DNA of 64,000 nt from Pseudomonas moraviensis (GTDB taxonomy: Bacteria > Pseudomonadota > Gammaproteobacteria > Pseudomonadales > Pseudomonadaceae): NCBI RefSeq assembly GCF_900105805.1, contig NZ_LT629788.1, forward strand, positions 5,192,501 to 5,256,500. Direction: 5' to 3'. The notes under the pieces are model-generated. The model searched no databases, was not told the DNA's origin, and saw only the letters and a program-made list of their open reading frames with translations. The position numbers were made by a program, and so were the translations under genes. Shown piece after piece: positions 32,998 through 41,162 of this stretch; the stretch's first letter is position 1, and each line of letters opens with the position of its first letter.

Positions 32998-34233
32998 TTA
33001 TCTGCGTTCGGCCAACATCAGCAAATTCCGCGGCGTAAGGGGGGCTGAGCAAAAAGTGCCAAGGCGTACGGCGTAGCCCTGTTCGACGAGGAACAGCGCC
33101 CGATCCAGATTCAACCAAAGCTCCAGTGGCCGTCGGAACAACCCGCGGAGCAATTCCAGGTTGCGTACTTCGGCCAGTCGCTGCCAACCGGTAGCTTCCA
33201 GTTTTTCCCAATCCGTCGGTCCGACTGTGGATAACTCTTTCAGCGCGGCCAGATCGCGGCAGTAGTCAGGGAAGGGTTTATCCAGCCAGGCGCTCGGCAG
33301 AGATGGGGTTGGCAAATACTCGTCAGTACCGCGCAACTGCCGTTGCAGACAATCGAAAGCCAAGCGTCGGGCCATCGAGGTATCGCGCTGGCGTTTGACC
33401 CTCGCACCGGCGGTGACGGTTTCGCTCATCGGCAGAGCCAGATCTTCGAGTGATAGCCGTAGGGCTGATCGCAAACCCTCAGAAGACAGTGGCTGATACT
33501 CGCTGCGATTGATCCGGTTGTAGCAACATGGCGCGATCGCCATCTGCTGACATCCGGCGGCACTCGCCAATCGCATGAGGCGTACGTGCAGATCGCCGCA
33601 GGCGTGCAGGGCGATGGGTGTGTGACTGGCGCTCACCACGGCAGCGGCGTCCGCCGCGAGTACGTCCTGCTCCACATGCAGCGCATGCAAGTCATGACGC
33701 TGACTCAGCGCCTGACCGCTCGCAACCAACAAAGGATCATATTCGACACAAGTCAGTTGCTGCCCTTCATTCAACAATCGTCGACCCAGATGCCCTTTGC
33801 CGGAACACCAGTCCAGCCAATGCGTCGGCTGCGAGGCGAAAGACAGACAACTGGCAAACGCCTCGATCTGCTGCCACTTGCGCCCCGGCACATCGACATT
33901 CAAGCGATGCCCGGCAACCTCAAGCGCGTGCCTTGGCAATTCGCCGACTGCACTCAGTTGGGCCGACAATTTCGCCAGTGAGGCAAATGGCTCGGGCGCA
34001 TCGGTCAGATCAGCAAGATGGTTATGCGCGCGTTCTGCATCTTCCAGCGATCGCCCGCGAAGCCAGGAAGACAATTCCGGGTGACTGGTTTCCCACGCAA
34101 GGGAAAGATGCGTAAACGGTCGAGGTTTCCACAGCGCCTGATGCTCAATCAGAAAAGCATCCAGCGCGATGAAGCGGGCGAGCAAGTCATCGCCCGTCAG
34201 CACGCAGGAAGTTTCAGCGGCCCTGGCAGGCAT
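32998..34233 (-). CDS. SAM-dependent methyltransferase (Methyltransf_32-like)
   Basis: A 411-aa protein with a central class I methyltransferase fold: THWLDWCSGKGHLGRRLLNE (SAM loop near residue 140), CVEYDPLL, then PIALHACGDLHVRLM and MAIAPCCYNRI. The HACGD..APCCY pair marks the Methyltransf_32 (GSTCD-like) family; the substrate is unknown. The start overlaps the upstream permease gene by 20 bp, so it is expressed as the last gene of the ABC transporter operon. Its role next to an amino acid transporter is unexplained. Confidence 0.84.
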   Translation of the reverse strand: MPARAAETSCVLTGDDLLARFIALDAFLIEHQALWKPRPFTHLSLAWETSHPELSSWLRGRSLEDAERAHNHLADLTDAPEPFASLAKLSAQLSAVGELPRHALEVAGHRLNVDVPGRKWQQIEAFASCLSFASQPTHWLDWCSGKGHLGRRLLNEGQQLTCVEYDPLLVASGQALSQRHDLHALHVEQDVLAADAAAVVSASHTPIALHACGDLHVRLMRLASAAGCQQMAIAPCCYNRINRSEYQPLSSEGLRSALRLSLEDLALPMSETVTAGARVKRQRDTSMARRLAFDCLQRQLRGTDEYLPTPSLPSAWLDKPFPDYCRDLAALKELSTVGPTDWEKLEATGWQRLAEVRNLELLRGLFRRPLELWLNLDRALFLVEQGYAVRLGTFCSAPLTPRNLLMLAERR

Positions 34234-34903
34234 CGACGCGCAGCCAGCGCTCCAGCAGCTTGAAGCCGCGTACCAGCACGTAAGCCATGACCAGATAGAA
34301 CACGCCGGCGGCGAAGAAAATCTCCACTGGCAAATAGGTGCGGGCGATGATCGTGCGGGCCATGCCGGTCAATTCCAGCAGGGTCACGGTGCTGGCCAGG
34401 GCGCTGGCCTTGAGCATCAGAATCACTTCGTTGCTGTACGCCGGCAGACCGATCCGCGCTGCACGCGGGAGGATGATGTAGAACATCGCTTTCGGCCTGG
34501 ACATGCCCAACGCTCGCGCCGCTTCGATCTCGCCCGGTGGAATCGCCTGAATCGCACCGCGCAGAATCTCGGCGATGTACGCCGCTGTGTGCAAGGTCAT
34601 GGTCACCGTGGCACACCAGAATGGATCGCGCAGGTACGGCCACAGCGAGCTTTCACGCACGGCGTCGAACTGCGCCAGGCCGTAATAGACCAGGAACAGC
34701 TGCACCAGCAACGGCGTGCCCCGGAAAAAGAAGATGTAGGCGTAAGGCAGCGAGCGCACGTACCACAGCTTCGAAGATCGGGCGATGCCCAGCGGAATCG
34801 CCAGCAGCAGGCCGGCAATCACTGCGATGGCAACCAGTTCGAGGGTCAGGGTCGCGCCCTGCGCCAGTTTCGGCAGCCACTTGATGATGACTTCCCAATT
34901 CAT
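34214..34903 (-). CDS. Polar amino acid ABC transporter permease (HisM/AotM type)
   Basis: Inner-membrane permease, 229 aa with about five membrane segments. The EAA loop is AARALGMSRPKAMFYIILPRA near residue 140, and the start MNWEVIIKWLPKLAQGATLT is typical of HisM/ArtM relatives. It overlaps the partner permease by 4 bp (ATGA). Together with the ATPase and binding protein upstream it forms an importer for lysine/arginine/ornithine-type amino acids. Confidence 0.92.
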   Translation of the reverse strand: MNWEVIIKWLPKLAQGATLTLELVAIAVIAGLLLAIPLGIARSSKLWYVRSLPYAYIFFFRGTPLLVQLFLVYYGLAQFDAVRESSLWPYLRDPFWCATVTMTLHTAAYIAEILRGAIQAIPPGEIEAARALGMSRPKAMFYIILPRAARIGLPAYSNEVILMLKASALASTVTLLELTGMARTIIARTYLPVEIFFAAGVFYLVMAYVLVRGFKLLERWLRVDACQGR

Positions 34904-35595
34904 TGCGCGCTCCTCGCAAAGCCGCGGGCGGCGCGTTTTTCCAGGAAATGCATGCCGGTCATCGCCAGTACCGTCAGGGCGAGGTACATGACCGCCGCGA
35001 CCATATAGAAGGTGAATGGCTGTTTCGACACGGTCACGCCGATCTGCGCGTGACGCATGATTTCTTCCAGACCGATGACCGATACCAGCGCGGTGTCTTT
35101 CATCAGGATCATGAACAGATTGCCCAGGCCGGGCAGGGCGATGCGCCACATCTGCGGCATGATCAACCGGGTGAAGATCCGCCACTTCGACAGGCCCAGG
35201 GCCTGGCCGGCCTCACGGTGACCCTTGGGAATGGCAAGCAGGGCGCCACGGAACACTTCCGTGGCGTAGGCGCCGAAGCACAGGCCCAGTGCGATCACAC
35301 CGGCGGCGAAAGCGTTGAGTTGCAAATCGGGGTTGCCGAAGTACTCACCGAGGGTGCGCATCAGGTTGACCGTACCGAAGTAGATCAACAGCACCCAGAG
35401 CAATTCCGGGACGCCGCGCACCAGCGTCGAATAGCTGCCGCCAAGCCATTGCAGCGGCTTGTACGGGGAAGTCTTGGCCAGAGCGCCGAGCAGGCCGAGC
35501 ACCAGGCCCAGGCACAGGGCGGTGAGCGCCAGTTGGACGGTCATCAGCGCGCCAGCGGCGAGCGCCGGGCCGAATCCGTAGAGGTCGATAATCAT
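34900..35595 (-). CDS. Polar amino acid ABC transporter permease (HisQ/AotQ type)
   Basis: Second permease subunit, 231 aa. It begins MIIDLYGFGPALAAGALMTV, the family N-terminus, and has the EAA loop EAGQALGLSKWRIFTRLIMP near residue 135, then LPGLGNLFMILMKDTALVSV. Five or so hydrophobic segments are present. Located 77 bp after the binding-protein gene. Confidence 0.92.
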   Translation of the reverse strand: MIIDLYGFGPALAAGALMTVQLALTALCLGLVLGLLGALAKTSPYKPLQWLGGSYSTLVRGVPELLWVLLIYFGTVNLMRTLGEYFGNPDLQLNAFAAGVIALGLCFGAYATEVFRGALLAIPKGHREAGQALGLSKWRIFTRLIMPQMWRIALPGLGNLFMILMKDTALVSVIGLEEIMRHAQIGVTVSKQPFTFYMVAAVMYLALTVLAMTGMHFLEKRAARGFARSAQ

Positions 35596-35672
35596 GGGTT
35601 TCTGTTCAAATTGCGGCAGGCAAAGTCGGGAGCCGGCGCCGCTTGTTCACGGCGCCAGTCCCACAGGTCAGA

Positions 35673-36425
35673 TCAATAGATGCTGAACGGGAAGTACTTG
35701 TCGTTGATTTTCTTGTAGGTACCGTCAGCGACGATTTCCTTCAGTGCAGCGTTCAGCTTGTTGCGCAGTTCGTTGTCACCCTTGCGCACGGCGATGCCGA
35801 TCTTGTCGCTTTCCACCACCGGGTCGCCCTTGAACTCATAGTTCTTGCCAGCGTCGGTTTTCAGCCAATCGTAGTTGGCGTATTTGTCGGCGAGGATCGC
35901 ATCGACACGACCGGAGGTAAGGTCGAGGTAGGCGTTTTCCTGGGTATCGTAGAGGCTGACCTTGATGTCATCACCGTAGGTGTCTTCGAGCCAGGTGCCG
36001 GCCAGCGTTGCGCGCTGGGTGCCGATGGTCTTGCCCTTGAGCGAGTCCTTGTCGGTTTTGAAATCGACATTTTTCGGCGCGATGAACTGCAGTTTGTTCG
36101 AGTAGTACGGGTCAGTGAAATCCACCGCGGCTTTGCGCTCTTCGGTGATCGACAGCGAGGAGATCAGGAAGTCGAACTTCTTCGCGTTCAGGGCCGGAAT
36201 GATGCCGTCCCAGTCAGAGGTGACGACGGAGCATTCGGCTTTCATCTTTGCGCACAGGGCGTCGCCGATTTCCTTGTCGAAGCCGACAACCTGTCCGCTG
36301 GCATCTTTGTTGTTGAACGGCGGGTAGGCCGCTTCGATGCCCATTTTCAGGGTTTCAGCCATGGCACCGGCGCTGAACGCGAGGGTGACTGCGGCGGCCA
36401 GGAAGACCTTCTTGAAATTCTGCAT
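35673..36425 (-). CDS. Periplasmic basic amino acid-binding protein (AotJ/ArgT-like)
   Basis: Solute-binding protein of 250 aa. Residues 1-23 are a signal peptide (MQNFKKVFLAAAVTLAFSAG..AMA), the mature protein starts ETLKMGIEAAYPPFNNKDAS, and the SBP_bac_3 signatures are GFDKEIGDALCAKM, WDGIIPALNAKKFDFLISSL and TEERKAAVDFTDPYY. Those residues match lysine/arginine/ornithine binding proteins. A larger gap to the permease genes than to the ATPase gene is common for high-level binding-protein expression. Confidence 0.92.
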   Translation of the reverse strand: MQNFKKVFLAAAVTLAFSAGAMAETLKMGIEAAYPPFNNKDASGQVVGFDKEIGDALCAKMKAECSVVTSDWDGIIPALNAKKFDFLISSLSITEERKAAVDFTDPYYSNKLQFIAPKNVDFKTDKDSLKGKTIGTQRATLAGTWLEDTYGDDIKVSLYDTQENAYLDLTSGRVDAILADKYANYDWLKTDAGKNYEFKGDPVVESDKIGIAVRKGDNELRNKLNAALKEIVADGTYKKINDKYFPFSIY

Positions 36426-36438
36426 GCATGTTGCTCCG

Positions 36439-37212
36439 TTAGCGGTTGCTGGACATGAATTGTTTGCAGCGCGCCGAAAGCGGGTTGTCGAACACCTGCT
36501 GTGGCGATCCTTGCTCTTCTATAAGGCCCTGATGAAGGAACACCACTTCGCTGGAGACCTGACGGGCGAAGCCCATTTCGTGGGTCACGAGCAGCATGGT
36601 GCGGCCTTCTTCGGCCAATGCGCGGATGACACTAAGTACTTCCTGAACCATTTCCGGGTCAAGGGCGGAGGTGGGCTCGTCGAACAGAATGACTTTCGGC
36701 TGCATCGCCAGTGTGCGGGCGATCGCTGCGCGTTGTTGCTGGCCGCCGGACAGTTGCGCCGGGTAGGCGTGGCGCTTGTCGGCGATACCGACCTTGGCCA
36801 GCAGGGCTTCGGCGACTTCGATGGCCTCGGCCTTGCTCTGGCCGAGCACCCGGCGCGGGGCTTCGATGATGTTGTCGAGCACGCTCATGTGCGGCCACAG
36901 ATTAAAGTTTTGAAATACAAAACCGATCTCCGAGCGCAGGCGATTGATCTGCTTGCCGTCGGCGGCAACCAGTTCGCCATTCTTGGCGGCTTTGAGCTTG
37001 AGTTCTTCACCGGCCACCAGGATCTGGCCCTGATGCGGGTTTTCCAACAGGTTGATGCAACGCAGGAACGTGGACTTGCCGGAACCGGAAGAGCCGAGGA
37101 TCGAGATCACGTCGCCGTCGCGGGCGGTCAGCGAGATGCCTTTGAGCACCTCAAGCTGTCCGTAGCGTTTGTGCAAGTTGCGGATTTCCAGCGCGGGCGT
37201 GGCCTCAGCCAT
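36439..37212 (-). CDS. Amino acid ABC transporter ATPase (HisP/AotP type)
   Basis: ATP-binding subunit, 257 aa, and the first gene of the operon. Walker A is GSSGSGKST near residue 40, then the Q-loop VFQNFNLWPHM, signature QLSGGQQQRAAIARTLAMQP, Walker B VILFDEPTSALDPE and the H-loop LLVTHEMGFARQV. The INLLENPHQG segment and overall length match HisP. GAGGAA precedes the ATG. Confidence 0.94.
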   Translation of the reverse strand: MAEATPALEIRNLHKRYGQLEVLKGISLTARDGDVISILGSSGSGKSTFLRCINLLENPHQGQILVAGEELKLKAAKNGELVAADGKQINRLRSEIGFVFQNFNLWPHMSVLDNIIEAPRRVLGQSKAEAIEVAEALLAKVGIADKRHAYPAQLSGGQQQRAAIARTLAMQPKVILFDEPTSALDPEMVQEVLSVIRALAEEGRTMLLVTHEMGFARQVSSEVVFLHQGLIEEQGSPQQVFDNPLSARCKQFMSSNR

Positions 37213-37645
37213 GTGCGTTCCTCATATATGTTGCGCTCCTGCTGTTGGCGGGCCTTCCAGGCGAGGCGGCCAAGCTAGCATAGCGTTTCAATGGCAGCCA
37301 ACAGCGCTACGAGCGGTAATCGGGTGGCCTGTGGCGGGTTGTCGCATCGGCGCAGCAGACTGTCGCCCCATCAACAACCGAACGGGTGTTTGATCATGCA
37401 GACCCGTAGGTGTCGCGTAAAAAAAGGCGCGATGTTGCCAGCTTTGGCGGGGTGTTGGAAGCGCTATCCGGCCGAACGTTCCTTATTCGCCCTTTTTCTG
37501 TGCGTCGCACACTTTTTCTGTGTGTTTCTGGTGCGCGGATTCGTCTTCAAAGTGAGTCGCAGGGTAACGTTCTGGCGAATAGCCAGTAAACTCAATGACT
37601 TGCATCGGATGCCAGAGCCCGCGGCCTTCAAGGACTTGAAACATT

Positions 37646-37661
37646 TTGGCGCAAATATTGC
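37646..37661 (+). promoter_or_regulatory. Sigma-54 (-24/-12) promoter candidate for the AAT permease
   Basis: TTGGCGCAAATATTGC fits the TTGGCAC-N5-TTGC pattern: GG at 37648-37649 and GC at 37660-37661 are exactly 10 bp apart. It lies 95 bp before the permease ATG, in the 543-bp divergent gap 37213-37755. The rest of that gap shows no gene, although one frame is open through it. Confidence 0.6.
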
Positions 37662-37755
37662 GTGCAGAATAAGGAACAGGTCGTTGGATTCTTTTTACGA
37701 GAAAGAATTTTCAGACGTGCCGGATGCACTCGCTTTCCTTGCAAAGGTAGTCTCT

Positions 37756-39147
37756 ATGAGCAGTACCCCAAGCTCCACTGGCCTCGAACAGGGGCTCAAA
37801 CCGCGTCATGTGACCATGTTGTCGATCGCCGGTGTGATCGGTGCCGGTCTGTTTGTCGGCTCCGGCCACGCCATTGCTGCCGCCGGCCCGGCCGTGCTGC
37901 TGGCCTACGCCGCTGCCGGCACCCTGGTGGTGCTGGTGATGCGCATGCTCGGCGAGATGGCCGTGGCTTCGCCGGACACCGGCTCGTTTTCGACGTATGC
38001 CGATCGCGCGATCGGTCACTGGGCCGGTTTCACCATCGGCTGGTTGTACTGGTGGTTCTGGGTGCTGGTGATTCCGCTGGAAGCCAACGCCGCCGCGACC
38101 ATCCTGCATGCCTGGTTCCCCGGTGTGGATATCTGGGCCTTCGCGCTGGTCATCACCATGCTGCTGACGGTGACCAACCTGTTCAGCGTGAAGAACTACG
38201 GCGAGTTCGAGTTCTGGTTCGCCCTGATCAAGGTGCTGGCGATCATCGGCTTCATCGGCCTGGGCCTTGCGGCGATTTTCGGCTTCCTGCCGACCAGTCA
38301 GGTCAGTGGTGTCTCGCACTTGTTCGACAGCGGCGGCTTCCTGCCCAACGGCATGGGCGCCGTGCTGGGCGCAATCCTGACTACCATGTTTTCGTTCATG
38401 GGTACCGAAATCGTCACCATCGCGGCGGCGGAATCGAAAGACCCGGGCAAGCAGATCTCCAAGGCCACCAACTCGGTGATCTGGCGGATCGGCCTGTTCT
38501 ACCTGGTGTCGATCTTCATCGTCGTGGCGCTGGTGCCGTGGAACGATCCTACCCTGGCCAACCTCGGTTCCTACCAGACCGTGCTGGAGCGCATGGGCAT
38601 TCCCAATGCCAAGATGATCGTCGATATTGTCGTGCTGGTCGCGGTGACCAGTTGCCTGAACTCGGCGCTGTACACTTCGTCGCGCATGCTGTTCTCCCTC
38701 GGCAAACGCGGCGATGCCCCGGCCATGTCGACCCGCACCAACAAAAGCGGCACGCCTTACTGGGCGGTGATGTTGTCGACCGGCGCAGCCTTCCTCTGCA
38801 CCTTCGCCAACTATGTGGCTCCGGCCGCGGTGTTCGAATTCCTCCTGGCCAGCTCCGGCGCCATCGCGCTGTTGGTCTATCTGGTCATTGCCTTCTCGCA
38901 ATTGCGCATGCGTAAACAAAGCGTGGCGCGTGGCGAGAAAATCGAATTCAGCATGTGGCTGTTCCCGGGGCTGACCTGGGCGGTGATCATCTTCATCGTC
39001 GCCGCGCTGACCATCATGCTGTTCCAGGAAGCCCACCGCGTGGAAATCCTCGCCACCGGCCTGCTGAGCGTGATGGTGGTGGCTGCCGGTCTGCTGGTAT
39101 CACGCCGTCGCAAGCTGGAGAAGCGTGGTGCGGTGGTGTTGAACTGA
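37756..39147 (+). CDS. AAT-family amino acid permease (GabP-like)
   Basis: Twelve-segment amino acid:proton symporter of 463 aa, APC superfamily. The N-terminal RHVTMLSIAGVIGAGLFVGSG (helix 1, substrate-binding Gly-Ala-Gly-Leu) and EMAVASPDTGSFSTYADRAI are AAT signatures, and FSFMGTEIVTIAAAESKDPG lies mid-protein. It resembles GabP (4-aminobutyrate) and related permeases; substrate not certain. The start at 37756 has AAAGG upstream. The frame stays open for 155 codons further upstream, but that part has no homology-like features and contains the promoter. Confidence 0.9.
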   Translation: MSSTPSSTGLEQGLKPRHVTMLSIAGVIGAGLFVGSGHAIAAAGPAVLLAYAAAGTLVVLVMRMLGEMAVASPDTGSFSTYADRAIGHWAGFTIGWLYWWFWVLVIPLEANAAATILHAWFPGVDIWAFALVITMLLTVTNLFSVKNYGEFEFWFALIKVLAIIGFIGLGLAAIFGFLPTSQVSGVSHLFDSGGFLPNGMGAVLGAILTTMFSFMGTEIVTIAAAESKDPGKQISKATNSVIWRIGLFYLVSIFIVVALVPWNDPTLANLGSYQTVLERMGIPNAKMIVDIVVLVAVTSCLNSALYTSSRMLFSLGKRGDAPAMSTRTNKSGTPYWAVMLSTGAAFLCTFANYVAPAAVFEFLLASSGAIALLVYLVIAFSQLRMRKQSVARGEKIEFSMWLFPGLTWAVIIFIVAALTIMLFQEAHRVEILATGLLSVMVVAAGLLVSRRRKLEKRGAVVLN

Positions 39148-39164
39148 GTCGTAACGTGTAATGC

Positions 39165-39204
39165 AAAACGGCCGCTGTCAGGGATGACTAGCGGCCGTTT
39201 TTTG
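39165..39204. terminator. Intrinsic terminator after the permease
   Basis: Stem AAAACGGCCGCT (39165-39176) / AGCGGCCGTTTT (39190-39201) with flanking A and T runs. It lies between convergent genes and can act in both directions. Confidence 0.9.
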
Positions 39205-39218
39205 TTTCTGAGAAGGGC

Positions 39219-39671
39219 TTATTCGCTCTTGTCTTCCTGGGTCTCTACCGACTTCCCATAAGCATCCAGCGCCACCCCGAAATCCGTAATGAACTGCGGC
39301 TCGCTCAGCCAGGCCTGGGCTTGTTCGATGGTCATTCCGTCGGCCCACATGCGGTAGTCGATGAGCATGTCGGCGGCCAGGTGAGTAGCGGCCATGCCTT
39401 CGTTGTCGGCGTTTTCCAGATCGAGCAGTTCAGGATGATCGACGATGATGAAGGCCAGCTCGCGCAGCAGGGTCAACAGCATTTCGTTGCGGCTGACGGC
39501 TTCGGCGTCGCGCATTTTGCTGAACATCGCCAGGGTGTATTCCGGGATCGGCTCGGCGAGGTGGCCGAGGTCTTCATCCTGATCCAGCGGTTTGCGCCCG
39601 ACCATACGGATCTGCTTGGCTTTGGCCTTGGCGCGTTTGGCGCGTTTCTGTTGCTTGTTCAGGGATGCCAT
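39219..39671 (-). CDS. Conserved small protein with Lys/Arg-rich N-terminus (paralogue B)
   Basis: 150 aa of unknown function. It starts MASLNKQQKRAKRAKAKAKQ, a highly basic tail suited to nucleic acid or ribosome contact, followed by an acidic helical domain with MLTLLRELAFIIVDHPELLD. It ends in an acidic tail. The gene 7 bp upstream encodes a protein with the same N-terminal tail and a similar layout; the two look like tandem duplicates in one operon. Confidence 0.75.
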   Translation of the reverse strand: MASLNKQQKRAKRAKAKAKQIRMVGRKPLDQDEDLGHLAEPIPEYTLAMFSKMRDAEAVSRNEMLLTLLRELAFIIVDHPELLDLENADNEGMAATHLAADMLIDYRMWADGMTIEQAQAWLSEPQFITDFGVALDAYGKSVETQEDKSE

Positions 39672-39677
39672 GGGAGC

Positions 39678-40091
39678 TCAGTTCTTCTGTTGGGTTTGTG
39701 CGGCGATCGCGTCGGATGCCGCTACATAGTCAGCCTGGAAGGCCGGGGATTCGATCCACGCCAGCGCGCCAGCCTCGTCGGTTTCCTGCGACCACTGGCG
39801 ATACTCGATCAGCGCGGCGAGGATGAAATCCATCGCGCCTTCTTCACCTTCCTGCTCATAGACCAGTTCCAGCAGTGGGTCTTCAAGGAACGCCGTGCAC
39901 ATGGCCTGTTGGCTGATCTTTTCGGCGTCGATCATTTTCTTGAACAGTTCGGTCAGATCCACCGATTCGAAATCGATGCGGTCGTCGTTCGGGTCCAGCT
40001 CGACCGGCGCTTCGGCGCGTTTGGTGCGGTTCTGCTTGGCCTTGGTCTTGGCCCGGGCGGCGCGTTTTTGCTGCTTGTTGGCGGAGGCCAT
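39678..40091 (-). CDS. Conserved small protein with Lys/Arg-rich N-terminus (paralogue A)
   Basis: 137 aa of unknown function. It opens MASANKQQKRAARAKTKAKQ, nearly the same as its downstream neighbour, then has DLTELFKKMIDAEKISQQAM and IEYRQWSQETDEAGALAWIE, which aligns with the MLIDYRMWADGMTIEQAQAW region of the other protein. Start 40091 is chosen by this shared N-terminus; an upstream extension to 40199 is not conserved between them. Confidence 0.75.
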   Translation of the reverse strand: MASANKQQKRAARAKTKAKQNRTKRAEAPVELDPNDDRIDFESVDLTELFKKMIDAEKISQQAMCTAFLEDPLLELVYEQEGEEGAMDFILAALIEYRQWSQETDEAGALAWIESPAFQADYVAASDAIAAQTQQKN

Positions 40092-40120
40092 GGTGTGTTC
40101 CGTCGTGCGTGGAAAAGGGC

Positions 40121-41095
40121 TTAACTGCGCGGGACTGGCCGTCCGGGTGTGTCGAGGGCCAGTGCGCCGGTCTGCAGCCAGGTCAGAGCGATGGGCCATA
40201 GTGTGGCTTGGTATGCGCTACGAAAAAAGCCGAAATGTCCGACTTGTTGTTCGCCGATGTCCTGCGGCTCGATGCGCAGGTGAGTTTTTGTCGCGTTGCT
40301 GAAGTAGGCGAGCAGGCGTTCGATCGCCGGGATCGTGCCGTAAGGATCGTCGCCGAGGCTGATGGCCAGGGTCTGCGCGCGGACATTGGCGAAGGGCAGG
40401 GCGCCCGACTTTTTCATCAGCGCGCGACCGCTTGGGCGTTGCTCGTAACGTGCGGTAGGCGTGCTCCAGTCGCGGACTACGCCGGTGGGCGTGTCCTCCA
40501 GCCAGCCGAGCCGCTTGCCTGGAAAATAGCCGCAGAGCAGCGCCATCAAAGGCATGAGCACATGCCACTTGCCGAACATCCGCCAGCGCTGTTCAGGGGC
40601 GTAATCGCGCCAGTAAGCGAACTGCGCCCCGACGGTAACCAGCCGTCGGATGACCGTGCCCGATGCGGCCAGACCGGCCGCGCAACCACCGAAACTGTGC
40701 CCGACCACATCGATTGGCTGACCGGGAAACTCCCGATGCGCGCGGTTGAGCATCGCTTGGAAATCCAGCGCACCCCAATCGGTCCACGAGGTACGCAGCC
40801 CTTTGATCGACTCGCCGCGCGATTCGCCGATGCCCCGATAGTCGTAGGTCATCACGTCGAAGCCGTGGCTGAACAGATAGGCCGCGAATCGTGAATAGTG
40901 CCGACAGCGCACGGAGGTGGCAGGGTTGATGATGACCACCGGGCGCTGAGGATCGGGCGAACTGTGGCGCCAGGTGAAGCCCCCGAGTGCGTAGCCGTCG
41001 GCTGCGGTTTCCTTGAAGGGCGTAGCTTTAGTTACAGTCAAAGCTGCTTGGCTCAATTCTGGGTCGCCCACATCGGATGTCTGCTGACAGCGCAT
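40121..41095 (-). CDS. Alpha/beta hydrolase
   Basis: A 324-aa alpha/beta-hydrolase-fold protein. The nucleophile elbow is IDVVGHSFGGCAAGL (Ser near residue 134). The oxyanion strand is VVIINPATSVRCRHYSRFAA, followed by DVMTYDYRGIGESRGES. The catalytic His is likely in QVGHFGFF near 288 and an Asp in LGDDPYG near 250. The DYRGIGES motif is found in small esterases and YheT-like hydrolases. Substrate unknown. Transcribed toward the two small paralogues, 29 bp before the first. Confidence 0.85.
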   Translation of the reverse strand: MRCQQTSDVGDPELSQAALTVTKATPFKETAADGYALGGFTWRHSSPDPQRPVVIINPATSVRCRHYSRFAAYLFSHGFDVMTYDYRGIGESRGESIKGLRTSWTDWGALDFQAMLNRAHREFPGQPIDVVGHSFGGCAAGLAASGTVIRRLVTVGAQFAYWRDYAPEQRWRMFGKWHVLMPLMALLCGYFPGKRLGWLEDTPTGVVRDWSTPTARYEQRPSGRALMKKSGALPFANVRAQTLAISLGDDPYGTIPAIERLLAYFSNATKTHLRIEPQDIGEQQVGHFGFFRSAYQATLWPIALTWLQTGALALDTPGRPVPRS

Positions 41096-41162
41096 GGTGC
41101 TTGACCTCGGCGGTTAGGTGCCAACCTTAGTCGCCGCGCTGATCAAGAACAATCCGGCCGGT

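Noticed and set aside
37291..37755. 155-codon in-frame extension before the AAT permease
   Set aside because: It contains the sigma-54-like promoter, has an atypical residue mix and no ribosome site; the family N-terminus starts at 37756.
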